Shown here: positions 34,005-43,225 of the stretch, piece after piece | Layout: each line of letters begins with the position of its first letter | Numbering within the stretch: position 1 is the stretch's first letter | From: Sphingomonas sp. S1-29 | GTDB taxonomy: Bacteria; Pseudomonadota; Alphaproteobacteria; Sphingomonadales; Sphingomonadaceae | Direction: 5' to 3' | Assembly (NCBI RefSeq): GCF_026167545.1 | Contig: NZ_CP110678.1 | Span: 1,671,501 to 1,735,500, forward strand | Length of the DNA: 64,000 nt | Program-made: the position numbers and the translations under genes | Notes under the pieces: model-generated | What the model was told of the DNA's origin: nothing | Seen by the model: only the letters and a program-made list of their open reading frames with translations | Database searches by the model: none

Positions 34005-35852
34005 ATGTTAGAGTTACAGAATATCATCCTCGAAATGATAGCGACCGGCGAACCGCTCGAGGAAACCGCCGCACGTCTATGCATCGAAGCTGAAAAGGCA
34101 TCGCCGGGGACACTCTGTTCGATCATCACCGTCGACGCTGCAGGGATCATGCACCCGCTCGCCGCGCCGAGCCTGCCCGCCGATTTCGCGGCGCTCGCCG
34201 AAGGGGTAGCGATCGGGCCCGATGTAGGCTCGTGCGGCGCCTCGGCGTTTCTGGGGCATGAGATTGCCGTTACCGACATCGCGAACGATCGCCGCTGGGC
34301 ATCCTACAAGCAGTTCGCCGAGCCGCTGGGGCTGCTCGCCTGCTGGTCGAGCCCGATCCTCGAACGCGGCGGCCATCCGGTCGGCACCTTCGCCTTTTAC
34401 TTCCGCGAACATCGTGGGCCGACCAAGGGCGAGCGTGAGCTCGTGCGCAACTGCACGCATCTGTGCCTGATCGCGCTCGATCGCGAACGCCGCGTGGCCG
34501 AGCATCGTCGCCGCGCCTTCACCGACGAGCTCACCGGCCTCGCCAACCGCGCGGCGTTCGAAGCGACGCTTTCGACGCTCGATTGCGCGGTGCCGGGCGA
34601 CTGGGCGATGCTGATGATCGACCTCGACAACCTCAAGATCGTCAACGACACCTTCGGCCACGATGTCGGCGACTGCCTGTTGCGCGCCGCGGGCGATCGG
34701 ATCGCCGACGCGGTGGCGCCCGAGCGCGTGTTCCGGATCGGCGGCGACGAATTCGCGATCATCCTGCAGACCAAGAGCGCGCTCCGCGACCTCGATCGCA
34801 CCGCTGAGCGGATCCTGGCCACGATCGCCGAACCCGCGATCTGCGGCCCGCAGATCATCGTGCCGCGCGCCACGATCGGCGGCGCGGTGCTGTCGGCGGG
34901 TGACCGGGCGCCCGAACGCGTGCGCCAGCATGCCGATTTCGCGATGTACCATGCCAAGGAAACCGGGCGCGGCGGGTTCGTGCGCTATTGGCCTGGGCTC
35001 GGCTCGACGATGACCCGTCGGCTCGGCGATATCCGCGATGTCGACGCCGCGTTGCGCGACGATCGGATCGACGCCTTCTACCAACCGGTCATCCGCCTGG
35101 ACACCCGCGAAATCGTCGGGGTTGAGGCGCTATGCCGGATGCGGATGGGCGACCGGGTGGTGGCTGCCGCTGCATTTCACGAGGCCACCAAGGACGCGCA
35201 TGTCGCGACCGCGCTCACCGCGCGGATGATGGAGATCGTCGCCCGGGACGTGCGGCGCTGGCTCGACATGGGTATCCCCTTTCAGCATGTCGGCATCAAC
35301 ATATCATCGGCCGACATCCGCGAGGGTGCGCTCGACAAGATATTGGCGCATACCTTCGAACGCCAGCGCGTACCGCTCAAGCACGTGATCCTCGAAGTGA
35401 CCGAAGCGGTCTATATGGGCGACGACGACCAATTGGTGCAGGCATCGATCGAGGGGCTGCGCGCCAAGGGGATGAAGGTCGCACTCGACGATTTCGGCAC
35501 CGGCTATGCCTCGCTGACGCATTTGCTGACGGTGCCGGTCGACATCCTCAAGATCGACAAGAGCTTCGTCGACCGCCTCTCCCCCGACGACAACAGCATC
35601 GCGATCGTCGAGGGGCTGGTGCAGATCGCGGGGAAGCTCAACATCCGCGTCGTTGCCGAAGGCATCGAGACCGAAGCCCAGGCCGCGCAGCTGGCGGCGA
35701 TCGGCTGCAATCTGGGGCAAGGCTATCTGTTCTCGCGCGCGGTCGATCGCGACGCGACGACCGACCTGCTGCTCCATCAATCGCAGGATCCGGCGGCCCT
35801 TGGCGCCGCGCAGTCCGCGACCAACATCTCGCCCTTCAGACGCCGCCAGTAA
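34005..35852 (+). CDS. GAF-GGDEF-EAL protein (cyclic di-GMP synthesis/breakdown)
   Basis: A 615-residue cytoplasmic protein. The N-terminal GAF sensor (about residues 5-150: GPDVGSCGASAFLGHEIAVT, GLLACWSSPILERGGHPVGT) is followed by a GGDEF domain with intact motif FRIGGDEFAII (near residue 246), and an EAL domain with GVEALCRM (EAL at about 374), LDDFGTGYASL and VVAEGIETEAQ. Both active sites look complete, so it may make and degrade cyclic di-GMP, with the GAF domain deciding the balance. The ATG at 34005 is chosen because the GAF helix starts there; in-frame codons at 33912 and 33957 are alternatives. It lies after the decayed chemoreceptor/PilZ stretch. Confidence 0.92.
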   Translation: MLELQNIILEMIATGEPLEETAARLCIEAEKASPGTLCSIITVDAAGIMHPLAAPSLPADFAALAEGVAIGPDVGSCGASAFLGHEIAVTDIANDRRWASYKQFAEPLGLLACWSSPILERGGHPVGTFAFYFREHRGPTKGERELVRNCTHLCLIALDRERRVAEHRRRAFTDELTGLANRAAFEATLSTLDCAVPGDWAMLMIDLDNLKIVNDTFGHDVGDCLLRAAGDRIADAVAPERVFRIGGDEFAIILQTKSALRDLDRTAERILATIAEPAICGPQIIVPRATIGGAVLSAGDRAPERVRQHADFAMYHAKETGRGGFVRYWPGLGSTMTRRLGDIRDVDAALRDDRIDAFYQPVIRLDTREIVGVEALCRMRMGDRVVAAAAFHEATKDAHVATALTARMMEIVARDVRRWLDMGIPFQHVGINISSADIREGALDKILAHTFERQRVPLKHVILEVTEAVYMGDDDQLVQASIEGLRAKGMKVALDDFGTGYASLTHLLTVPVDILKIDKSFVDRLSPDDNSIAIVEGLVQIAGKLNIRVVAEGIETEAQAAQLAAIGCNLGQGYLFSRAVDRDATTDLLLHQSQDPAALGAAQSATNISPFRRRQ

Positions 35853-35867
35853 GCCGCGGCGGATGCG

Positions 35868-36533
35868 CTACGCGGCCAGCTCGCGCCGCACCGCCAGCGC
35901 CCGCGCGAACACCGCTTCGAACATCGCCGGGGTCAGCCGCCCGGTATTCTGGTTGTAGCGCGAACAGTGATAGCTATCGATCAGCACCTGCCCGCCGGGC
36001 ATGCGATGCTCGGCCAGATGCCCGAACTTGGCCTTGGGCAGCTTGCCCCCCAGCACCTTCACCGCCGACTGATGCGCGATCTGGCCGAGCGCGACGAAGA
36101 CGCGCGGCGGGCCGAGGTCGGCGATCTGCCCTTCCAGGAACGGGCGGCAGGTGCGGATTTCCTCAGGGGTAGGCTTGTTCTCGGGCGGCAGGCATTTGAC
36201 CGCGTTGATGATGCACACGCCCTCCAGCCGCAGCGTATCGTCGGGCCGCGCCTCATAGATGCCCGACGCCATCCCGAACTTGGCGAGCGTTTCGAACAAC
36301 AGCATCCCGGCATGGTCGCCGGTGAAGGGGCGGCCGGTGCGGTTGGCACCGTGCTTGCCCGGCGCCAGGCCGATGATCCCGAGCCACGCGTCGGGATCCC
36401 CGAACGCGTTGACCGGCGCGTTCCACCAGCCGGGATATTCGATCCGCAGCGCCTCGCGAAAGGCGACGAGACGGGGGCAGCGCGGGCAATCGTGCGGCGG
36501 TTCGGAATTGGGGAGTGGGCTTGGCGCAAACAT
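35868..36533 (-). CDS. Uracil-DNA glycosylase family 5 (UdgB)
   Basis: A 221-residue DNA repair enzyme that removes uracil and related bases. Motif 1 is GLAPGKHGANRTGRPFTGD, characteristic of family 5, which lacks the usual polar catalytic residue. The end has SYHCSRYNQNTGRLT. Four cysteines (CPRCPRL near residue 20, ACK-type positions INAVKCLPP and RTCRPFL) fit the 4Fe-4S cluster of thermophile-like UDGs. The ATG at 36533 lies only 17 bp from the divergent folK start, leaving no room for ordinary promoters between them, so at least one promoter must overlap the neighbouring coding region or one start is further inside. Confidence 0.9.
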   Translation of the reverse strand: MFAPSPLPNSEPPHDCPRCPRLVAFREALRIEYPGWWNAPVNAFGDPDAWLGIIGLAPGKHGANRTGRPFTGDHAGMLLFETLAKFGMASGIYEARPDDTLRLEGVCIINAVKCLPPENKPTPEEIRTCRPFLEGQIADLGPPRVFVALGQIAHQSAVKVLGGKLPKAKFGHLAEHRMPGGQVLIDSYHCSRYNQNTGRLTPAMFEAVFARALAVRRELAA

Positions 36534-36550
36534 CGGGGCGCGATAGGCGC

Positions 36551-37051
36551 ATGGCGGTGCAGGAAGCAACTTATCTGATCGCGCTCGGCTCGAACCGGCG
36601 GAGCCGCCACGGCGGTCCGCGCGCGACGCTCGCGGCGGCGATGGCGGCGTTGCCCGGCGTGATCGCCGCCGCACCGATCGTCGAGACCGCGCCGATCGGC
36701 CCCTCTCGCCGCCGCTTCGCCAATGGCGCGGTGCTGGTGCGGAGCAATCTGCCACCCCCCGCGATGCTGGGTGCGCTCAAGGCGATCGAGGCGGGGTTCG
36801 GCAGGCGGCCGGGCCAGCGCTGGGGCGCCCGCGTGCTCGATCTCGACATCATCCTTTGGGCAGGCGGCATCTTCACCGCGCGGTCGCTGGCGATCCCGCA
36901 CGTCGCGTTCCGCGCCCGCGACTTCGTCCTGTCCCCCGCCGCGGCGATCGCCCCCCGCTGGCGCGATCCCGTTACCGGACTGACGCTGGCGCAGCTCGCC
37001 GCCAGGCTCGCGCGCGTACGCCCGGTTGACCGCAAGCGCGCGCGACCCTAG
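36551..37051 (+). CDS. folK: 2-amino-4-hydroxy-6-hydroxymethyldihydropteridine diphosphokinase
   Basis: A 166-residue HPPK that transfers pyrophosphate from ATP to 6-hydroxymethyl-dihydropterin in folate synthesis. Signatures: LIALGSNRRS at the N-terminus, GQRWGARVLDLDIILW (catalytic Asp pair) and IPHVAFRARDFVLSPAAAIAP. The start at 36551 is the first ATG before the fold; a GTG at 36515 would overlap the divergent UDG gene. It lies alone rather than with folP, and a tRNA gene follows after 16 bp. Confidence 0.92.
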   Translation: MAVQEATYLIALGSNRRSRHGGPRATLAAAMAALPGVIAAAPIVETAPIGPSRRRFANGAVLVRSNLPPPAMLGALKAIEAGFGRRPGQRWGARVLDLDIILWAGGIFTARSLAIPHVAFRARDFVLSPAAAIAPRWRDPVTGLTLAQLAARLARVRPVDRKRARP

Positions 37052-37067
37052 GTGCGCCGTCTTGGTC

Positions 37068-37143
<76 letters not shown>

Positions 37144-37260
37144 AGCTTCGCCCCATCGGCACCACCTGGCATTGCCACAGCCCCAACCGGGCACCGGTAA
37201 TCGGCCACGAATCGCCGTCCGGACGATCACCCATGCGCGGCTGCTGAACCGCCGGCGTCC

Positions 37261-38112
37261 TCAGCCGAACAACCCTCGCAGGGCATTGTTGATCACCGCC
37301 TGGAAGCTCGAACGGATATTGGGCGAATTAAGCGTGTCGGAGATCTGGCCGATCATCGACTGTTTGGTGCCCTTGTCCTCGAATATCTGCTGCGCGGTCT
37401 TGCTGTAGGTATCGCGCCACGTCGGATCGCCGATCGAATAGATGACGACGGCGACCGACAGGTCGGCAGGATCGGCGGCGAAGCTCAGCTGGTTTACCGT
37501 CACCACCAGCGTCGACCCGTCGGGCGAAACCGTTGCGCTCGCCTGCGCGGTCGCCTTGGCTTTCGCGAAGGTGGCGATGAAGGTTCCCTCGCCATGCGGT
37601 GCATATTGCGTACCGATCAGACAGGTCGTGCCGTCGTCGCTCTGGCAGCAACGCTGGTCGATCGAGAAATTACCCTGAATTTGAAACGACTTGATCGGCC
37701 AGCTCCCGATCGTGCCGAGCGTTGCGCTCGCCGAGATATTGTCGCCATCGGTGACCAACGGTGGGTCGGCAAGCATGTTCGATATGCCCACCAGCTGGAA
37801 CGGTATCGCCTGCGGAAAGCTCACGCCGCTGATAGATGCCAGGTTGAGGATCGGTATCGCGCCGTCCGCCGGGATGCCGAAGCTGGTCTTGCTGGGCGGC
37901 GACGTGCCGGCGCAAATCATCTGCGCCCCGGTCACCGCCTGCGGCCCGACCTTCAGATCGGGCCAGCCGCCGTCGATCACATAGGGCTCGACGACCGGGT
38001 TGCTCTGCTGCTGCACCAGCTTGGGAAGATAATAGTCCGAAGTGGGATCGGTCGTCTTCTTGTAGAAGGTCGAGAGGAAGAACTGGAGAATCGGATCAGG
38101 CGATGCGGTCAT
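37261..38112 (-). CDS. Unknown protein, last gene of the novel operon
   Basis: A 283-residue protein without signal peptide or membrane helix. It starts MTASPDPILQFFLSTFYKKT and is otherwise beta-rich with many Ser/Thr/Ala strands (GEGTFIATFAKAKATAQASA). Four Cys residues cluster around QMICAG and DQRCCQSDDGTTC. The C-terminus ends in a short amphipathic helix, SFQAVINNALRGLF, which resembles the ending INDAINKALGDF of the 470-residue first protein of the same operon; the two may share a C-terminal interaction element. The ribosome-binding site is GAGGAA. No family recognised. It follows the polyprenyl synthase by 16 bp. Confidence 0.78.
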   Translation of the reverse strand: MTASPDPILQFFLSTFYKKTTDPTSDYYLPKLVQQQSNPVVEPYVIDGGWPDLKVGPQAVTGAQMICAGTSPPSKTSFGIPADGAIPILNLASISGVSFPQAIPFQLVGISNMLADPPLVTDGDNISASATLGTIGSWPIKSFQIQGNFSIDQRCCQSDDGTTCLIGTQYAPHGEGTFIATFAKAKATAQASATVSPDGSTLVVTVNQLSFAADPADLSVAVVIYSIGDPTWRDTYSKTAQQIFEDKGTKQSMIGQISDTLNSPNIRSSFQAVINNALRGLFG

Positions 38113-38128
38113 CAATTGGGTTCCTCGA

Positions 38129-39181
38129 TCAAGCCACGGCGCGATCGGCGGCGGGCTGGTTTGAAGAGGCCAGGAAAGGACGATCGACCACATGATAGGC
38201 GATCGCCTCCGCGGCATCGCGATGCGGACCGGCGGGCACGAGGTTGAGCTGGCCGATGGCGAGTATGGTATAGGAGCGCGCGAGGGCATAGGCGCGCATC
38301 AACCCGGCCGAATCGGTGACCGCACGCGCCGCCGCGGCGATCGATTCGACATCGGTGCTTTCGCCGCGCACCACGCGGTGCAAGACATGATCGGGCTCGA
38401 ACTCGGGCAGCGCTAAGATGATCGGCAGCGTCATCCGCTGCGCCAGCAAATCGGCATGCGCTCCCTTCCCCGCCAACGACTCGGGATGCAGGAAATCGAG
38501 CACGTCATCCATGATCTGGAATGCGCGCCCGACGTTCCAGCCGAACTGGCTGAGCGCATAGATCATGCGCTGCCCTGCATCGGCGAGCGTCGCACCCGCC
38601 TCACACGCAAAGCCGAAAAGCGTCGCGGTCTTGCGGTCGATCGTGCGGAAATACCGCATCCGCAGTTCGTCGATCGAACGCGTCGAATCGATGTCGAGCT
38701 CGTCGAGTTCGCCGCAGCACAGCTTGAATCCGACATCGAGCACGTGATTGACCAACTGCATGTCGCGCTGGGTTTCGACGCTCGCGGCAAACACGCGGAT
38801 CGCCTGGACGAACTGCAGATCGCCGATGAGGATCGCGGTCTTGGTCCCGCGCGCGGCAGCCGTCGACGGCGCCCCGCGGCGCTGCGCCGCCTCGTCGATG
38901 ATGTCGTCGTGGATCAGCGTGGCGGTGTGCAGCATCTCGAGCGAGACCGCGGCCTGGATCGCCTTGGCGGGCAACGGCCCATCTTCCTGTGCGCTGCACA
39001 TGCGCGCCGACAGCAGCAACAGCAACGGGCGCAGCTTCTTGCCCCCGCAATAGGTCGCGCGCTCGATCTCGGTCAGGTAGCGGCGCTGGGGGTACAGCGC
39101 GTCGAGCAGCCCCGCGTCGAAGCGCGCGCGCTCGCCCCCCAGCAGCGACCAAGCGTCGCTCAGCGGATCGCTCGCGCTCAC
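38129..39181 (-). CDS. Polyprenyl diphosphate synthase, divergent long-chain type
   Basis: A 350-residue trans-prenyltransferase that adds isopentenyl units to an allylic diphosphate. The first Asp-rich motif is TATLIHDDIIDEA with small residues upstream (Ala at -5), the pattern of long-chain (about C40-C50) enzymes; the second is IMDDVLDF. Two changes suggest a specialised paralogue: the IPP-binding GGKRLRP is GGKKLRP, and the later GK...DL...GK.TLP stretch is GKGAHADLLAQRMTLP. It starts with GTG overlapping the giant gene's stop (GTGA), so it is co-translated with a protein of unknown function rather than with quinone genes. The cell's quinone-side-chain enzyme is presumably encoded elsewhere (inference). 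Confidence 0.88.
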   Translation of the reverse strand: MSASDPLSDAWSLLGGERARFDAGLLDALYPQRRYLTEIERATYCGGKKLRPLLLLLSARMCSAQEDGPLPAKAIQAAVSLEMLHTATLIHDDIIDEAAQRRGAPSTAAARGTKTAILIGDLQFVQAIRVFAASVETQRDMQLVNHVLDVGFKLCCGELDELDIDSTRSIDELRMRYFRTIDRKTATLFGFACEAGATLADAGQRMIYALSQFGWNVGRAFQIMDDVLDFLHPESLAGKGAHADLLAQRMTLPIILALPEFEPDHVLHRVVRGESTDVESIAAAARAVTDSAGLMRAYALARSYTILAIGQLNLVPAGPHRDAAEAIAYHVVDRPFLASSNQPAADRAVA

Positions 39182-42100
39182 GCTGCGAGCAGTTCGAGCG
39201 CGAGCGCATAGTCGCGATCGACATATGGCTCGGCAATGGCGAGCATCGTCTCGATCGACTTGGCCAACTCCGGCGACGCGTTGGGCCGAATCGCCGCAAG
39301 CCGATCACCGAGCTCGCGGAGCGGGTGATCGGCGTCCTTGGTGGCAGGCAAAACGCGGTTGCGGCCTTCGATCGTGATCAGCCGGACGATCTCGTGCTGG
39401 TGGAGATAATAGTGGAACAATAATTCGCGTCCGCCAGGCAACGCCGCCATGTCGAACAGCGCCTGGCGCCAGCGCAGCTCATACGCCACGGCGAGCCGCA
39501 AACCATCGTCGCGCTGACGGTCTCCCTCTTCGCCGAGCGACGTCGCGTGCATCAGCGGCGCGGCGCCTTGCATCGCGCAGCCCTTCGCAGCGGCCCATAT
39601 GTCATCGAGCGCCTTCGCAACCGCGGCTGCGGTCTTGCCGAACGCTTCGGCGATCGCGTTGCACGCATCCTCGAACGTCTTGCCGAGCTGCTTGAACACC
39701 TGCCCGATTTGCTCGATCGAGGCGTCGAACGCGGCCATCATCGCCTTGGCCGCAGCGACTAGATCGTTGCCGAACGCGATCAAACCCGAAGCGATCGCGG
39801 CAGCGAAATTTTCCAGCGACGACAGGATGTTGGCGTATAGCAATTTGACGTTGTTCTTCAGCCAGGTCGCGATCGCATCCCACAGATTGCCGATCGCGTG
39901 GGTTATGTCGGTTAGGGTGAGGGTGAAGTTGGGGGTGAAGTTCTGCCCGGCATAGCTGAACGACAGCCCGATCGAGAAGGAACCGCCAACCGGGCTCAGC
40001 GCGAGCCCCGCCCCCAGCGTCAGCCCCGCCGCAACCCCCGGAATATGGATCGGGGGGATCACCGTAAGGCCGTTGATCTTGTAGGCCGGCAGGTCGATCT
40101 TCAGCGAGAAGCCGAACTTCGCCGATGCGGCAAGGCTCATCTTGGCCATGCTCAGGTGGCAGCTCAGCTGCTCGGTCATCCCCAGGAAGGTAAAGTCATA
40201 TTCGAAGTCGAGCGTATCGCGGCTCGCCTTCAGATAGACCTTGTCCTGGATCGCACCGCCCAGCAGCTTCACATTGCCCGACAGTTCGAGATAGGTCGCA
40301 GCCTCGCCCGCCAGCAACGGTCGCCGATCGACGGCGGGAAGCGTCGCCAGGTCGTGCGCCAGCGCGAGCGTCGAGATGGATGAGTCGCGGTGGAGCGTGC
40401 TGAAACGCGGCGCATCGCGCGCCACCAGCGCCACGCCGCTGGTAAATGCCGCGGTATCGATCAGGAACGACGGCCCCTTGGTCCCCTGGAAGTCAGAGAT
40501 CACGAGCAGGTCATCGCCCAGCTTAATCGGCAAATTCACATTGCCCATCGCATATACGCCGCGATCCTGATTGACCGCGACGTCGACGATCACTTCCCAG
40601 TCGTAGAACAGCACGTCGGCCTTCACCTGGATGCCCGGCTGGAAGCTTTGATTGCCGATCTTGAAGCCGTTGGGATCGTCGACGATGTAGAGATCGATCG
40701 TCTTGAACGCGATCCCGTTGAGGACCGGCACGCTCGAAAGGTCGAGCGTCGTGAATTCGGTGATGAGGTCGGTGAGCTTGAGCGCCTGATCGCTGGCGTC
40801 GAGCCCGAACAGCAGCGCGCCGGGCACCTCGAAATCGATGATCGACGCGCCGATCGTGAAGGTGAACTGGCGCGGCGCGGTGCCGATCACGAAGCTGCCG
40901 AGCATGCCGATCGTCACGCCGGTGCCGCCGATGACGACCGCCACGCCGGCGTTGGCGACCGTCAGCCCCGCGATGCCGAACGGATTGGGCCAATTCTCCA
41001 CCGCCAGGTCGAATGCGACCGCGGGCGGCTCGAGCTTGATGCTGCCCTGCCCCGCGATGACGAGCGTTTCGCCGCCGATCTTGAGCGCGGCGGCGGCGAC
41101 GAGGTCGAACTCGGCCGCGCCGGGCTTGAGCACCACCGCCAGTTCCTTGAAGGTGAAATCCTTGTTCACCTCGAACGAGGGCAGCGAGGCCTTGATCAGC
41201 GACTTGGCCGGCGTGGTCGAGTCGATCTGCGCGACGAGGTTGAGCGTCACGTCGGCGGTGAAGAGCTTCTTGAGCAGATCGAGCCCATCGCCCTTGAGCT
41301 GCAGCGTCGTGAACGCGGTGACGCCGGCGGGGAGCGGCGTCGGCACCGGCATCGTGAGGTTGGGCAGCGTCAGCTTGTCAGCCGCGATCGTCGAAACGAT
41401 CAACCCTGTGTTGCGGAAGCTCAGCCCGCTGAACAAGTCGGCCAGCGGCGGGAACAGGTCGCCCGGCGACCACGCCTCGGGAACCGCGAAACCGACGACA
41501 AAGCCGGTCGACTTGGCGGTGCGGCGAACCTCGAAAAAGCCCGAGCCCAGGTCATGGCCGTTCGCCGTCGCGGTAGCGGACAGCATGAAATCATACATCT
41601 TGCCGCCGTCGCTCGCCACGAGCCACTGCGCCGCGCGCGTCACCGGCGCGCGCTGCTCGTTGGCGATCGTCAAACTGGCCTGCGCGTGGGTGATCGTCAC
41701 CACCGGCAGCCCACTCGGCGTGCTGGTGCCGGTCAGCTTGCTGCCGAGCTCGGTCAGGTTGATGTCGGGGAACTTGCCGGTGAGCGTGAATTGCTCGTGG
41801 AGGTTCCAGGTCGCGTCGAAATCGATGTCGGCAACGGTAGCGGTCGCCGATATCGTCCCTGTCGTCGCGCCGCCATTATGCTCGAGCTGCGCCGATGCGC
41901 CGGTGAGCGCGACCGAGGTGAAGCCGAGCGGCAGGGTCCAGTTGCCCGACAGCGACGTATCGAAATACCAGTCGAGCGAGGGAACGGTGATCCCCAGATC
42001 GAGCCCATCGAGGTCGAGCGTCGCGGGGATGTCGACGCTCAGGAAATAGTCGATCACGTCGTTGATATGGACGACCGAGCCCTCGCGCAGCGCCGCATAC

Positions 42101-43215
42101 AGCGTACCGGTGAGCCCCGACGATGTCTTGGCGATCGCCACCCCCACGCCCAGCGTGCCGCCCGGCCAACTGGCCGTCGCCTCGACCGATGCCAGGACCT
42201 GGAGCGCGCCGAGCGGATCGAGCACCGCGAACGACATCCGCCCGCCGGTCAACGTCACCCCGCGGATGATCGGCCAATCGCCCGATACCGCCGCCTGCAC
42301 CGCGATCGAGACGATCTTCTGCTGCGCGGGATTGAGCTGGAAGCTCAAGCCCGCGACCGCGTTGATTCCCGGAAAACCGCTATCGCTCGGCACATAGGAG
42401 GCGAGATCGGCACCGCCCGCCAGGCTGCCCAGATCGGCAAGCGCGAGATTGGCGGCGGCGCTCAGATCGGCCTCGATCGCCACCACCGATTTGGGTGTCG
42501 ACAGATCGATGAAGATCGGAACCTTCTTGCGCTTGACCGTCATATTGGCGGCCAGCCCGAGCGTCACCTTGGCCGCGGTTTGCGCCGCGCCCTGATGATC
42601 GTACCAGGTCATCGCCGATGAAGCGATCTGGAACGCCGGGGCCAACGTGCCGAGCGGTTCGAGACTGACCTGCGCGATGTCGGCCTGCAGCGTGAACACC
42701 GGCACGTTGCCGCTCATCGCGATCGGCCCCTTCAGCGCGAAGCTGAAAATATTGCCGAGCAGCCAGCCGATCACGCCGATATCGCCGTTGAATTTGGCGG
42801 TGGTCGCGAGCGTGAGCGCGCTGGCCGCCGGCGCGCTGGTCGATAGCACCAGCGTGACGTCCGAATAGTCGAGTTCGGTGAGCACCGAGCCGCCGAGCTG
42901 ATCGAAGGCGGTGTCGAACCGCCAGGCCGACGGCGCGGTGGCGGTCAACAGCAGCTGGACCTCGCTCCCCGATCCGTCGAACACCGCGGTGACGGTGGTG
43001 CCGGCGAACGGCGCGACGCTGCCCTTGCCCCGAACGGTGACGTCCTGGGTGCCGGGCGTGAGCTCGGCATCGACGATGTCGAGCGTCGCGCCGCTCGGTA
43101 GATAGGCCCCAAGCGTTTTGGCGATGACGCCCGCGCCGAAGGCATCGACCGGCAGCTTGAGCGTGCCGCCGTCGAGGTGCGGCTGAAGGATGGCTTCGAT
43201 GTCCTGCGGGCTCAC
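39178..43215 (-). CDS. Giant beta-rich protein with amphipathic-helix tail, unknown
   Basis: A 1345-residue protein starting at GTG with an excellent ribosome-binding site (AGGAGGT, six bases upstream). There is no signal peptide. Residues about 1-1090 are alternating polar/apolar strands with frequent Gly, Thr and Asp turns, for example SLSGNWTLPLGFTSVALTGA and FTFTIGASIIDFEVPGALLF, and no catalytic motif stands out. Residues about 1100-1215 are a run of amphipathic helices (IGNLWDAIATWLKNN, AAKAMMAAFDASIEQIGQVF, AFGKTAAAVAKALDDIWAAA), as in lipid-binding surfaces. A helical C-terminal domain of about 130 residues with an HYYLHQHE segment follows. Whether the strands form repeats needs a computed self-comparison. 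A lipid-carrying role is my guess from the helices and the adjacent polyprenyl synthase. Confidence 0.8.
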   Translation of the reverse strand: MSPQDIEAILQPHLDGGTLKLPVDAFGAGVIAKTLGAYLPSGATLDIVDAELTPGTQDVTVRGKGSVAPFAGTTVTAVFDGSGSEVQLLLTATAPSAWRFDTAFDQLGGSVLTELDYSDVTLVLSTSAPAASALTLATTAKFNGDIGVIGWLLGNIFSFALKGPIAMSGNVPVFTLQADIAQVSLEPLGTLAPAFQIASSAMTWYDHQGAAQTAAKVTLGLAANMTVKRKKVPIFIDLSTPKSVVAIEADLSAAANLALADLGSLAGGADLASYVPSDSGFPGINAVAGLSFQLNPAQQKIVSIAVQAAVSGDWPIIRGVTLTGGRMSFAVLDPLGALQVLASVEATASWPGGTLGVGVAIAKTSSGLTGTLYAALREGSVVHINDVIDYFLSVDIPATLDLDGLDLGITVPSLDWYFDTSLSGNWTLPLGFTSVALTGASAQLEHNGGATTGTISATATVADIDFDATWNLHEQFTLTGKFPDINLTELGSKLTGTSTPSGLPVVTITHAQASLTIANEQRAPVTRAAQWLVASDGGKMYDFMLSATATANGHDLGSGFFEVRRTAKSTGFVVGFAVPEAWSPGDLFPPLADLFSGLSFRNTGLIVSTIAADKLTLPNLTMPVPTPLPAGVTAFTTLQLKGDGLDLLKKLFTADVTLNLVAQIDSTTPAKSLIKASLPSFEVNKDFTFKELAVVLKPGAAEFDLVAAAALKIGGETLVIAGQGSIKLEPPAVAFDLAVENWPNPFGIAGLTVANAGVAVVIGGTGVTIGMLGSFVIGTAPRQFTFTIGASIIDFEVPGALLFGLDASDQALKLTDLITEFTTLDLSSVPVLNGIAFKTIDLYIVDDPNGFKIGNQSFQPGIQVKADVLFYDWEVIVDVAVNQDRGVYAMGNVNLPIKLGDDLLVISDFQGTKGPSFLIDTAAFTSGVALVARDAPRFSTLHRDSSISTLALAHDLATLPAVDRRPLLAGEAATYLELSGNVKLLGGAIQDKVYLKASRDTLDFEYDFTFLGMTEQLSCHLSMAKMSLAASAKFGFSLKIDLPAYKINGLTVIPPIHIPGVAAGLTLGAGLALSPVGGSFSIGLSFSYAGQNFTPNFTLTLTDITHAIGNLWDAIATWLKNNVKLLYANILSSLENFAAAIASGLIAFGNDLVAAAKAMMAAFDASIEQIGQVFKQLGKTFEDACNAIAEAFGKTAAAVAKALDDIWAAAKGCAMQGAAPLMHATSLGEEGDRQRDDGLRLAVAYELRWRQALFDMAALPGGRELLFHYYLHQHEIVRLITIEGRNRVLPATKDADHPLRELGDRLAAIRPNASPELAKSIETMLAIAEPYVDRDYALALELLAA

Positions 43216-43225
43216 GGTCGACCTC

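Noticed and set aside
40390..42621. A plus-strand open frame of about 740 codons opposite the giant gene, rich in Arg, His and Asp
   Set aside because: Its composition is that of an antisense frame of GC-rich coding DNA; the minus-strand frame has strong ribosome-binding sites and protein-like sequence.
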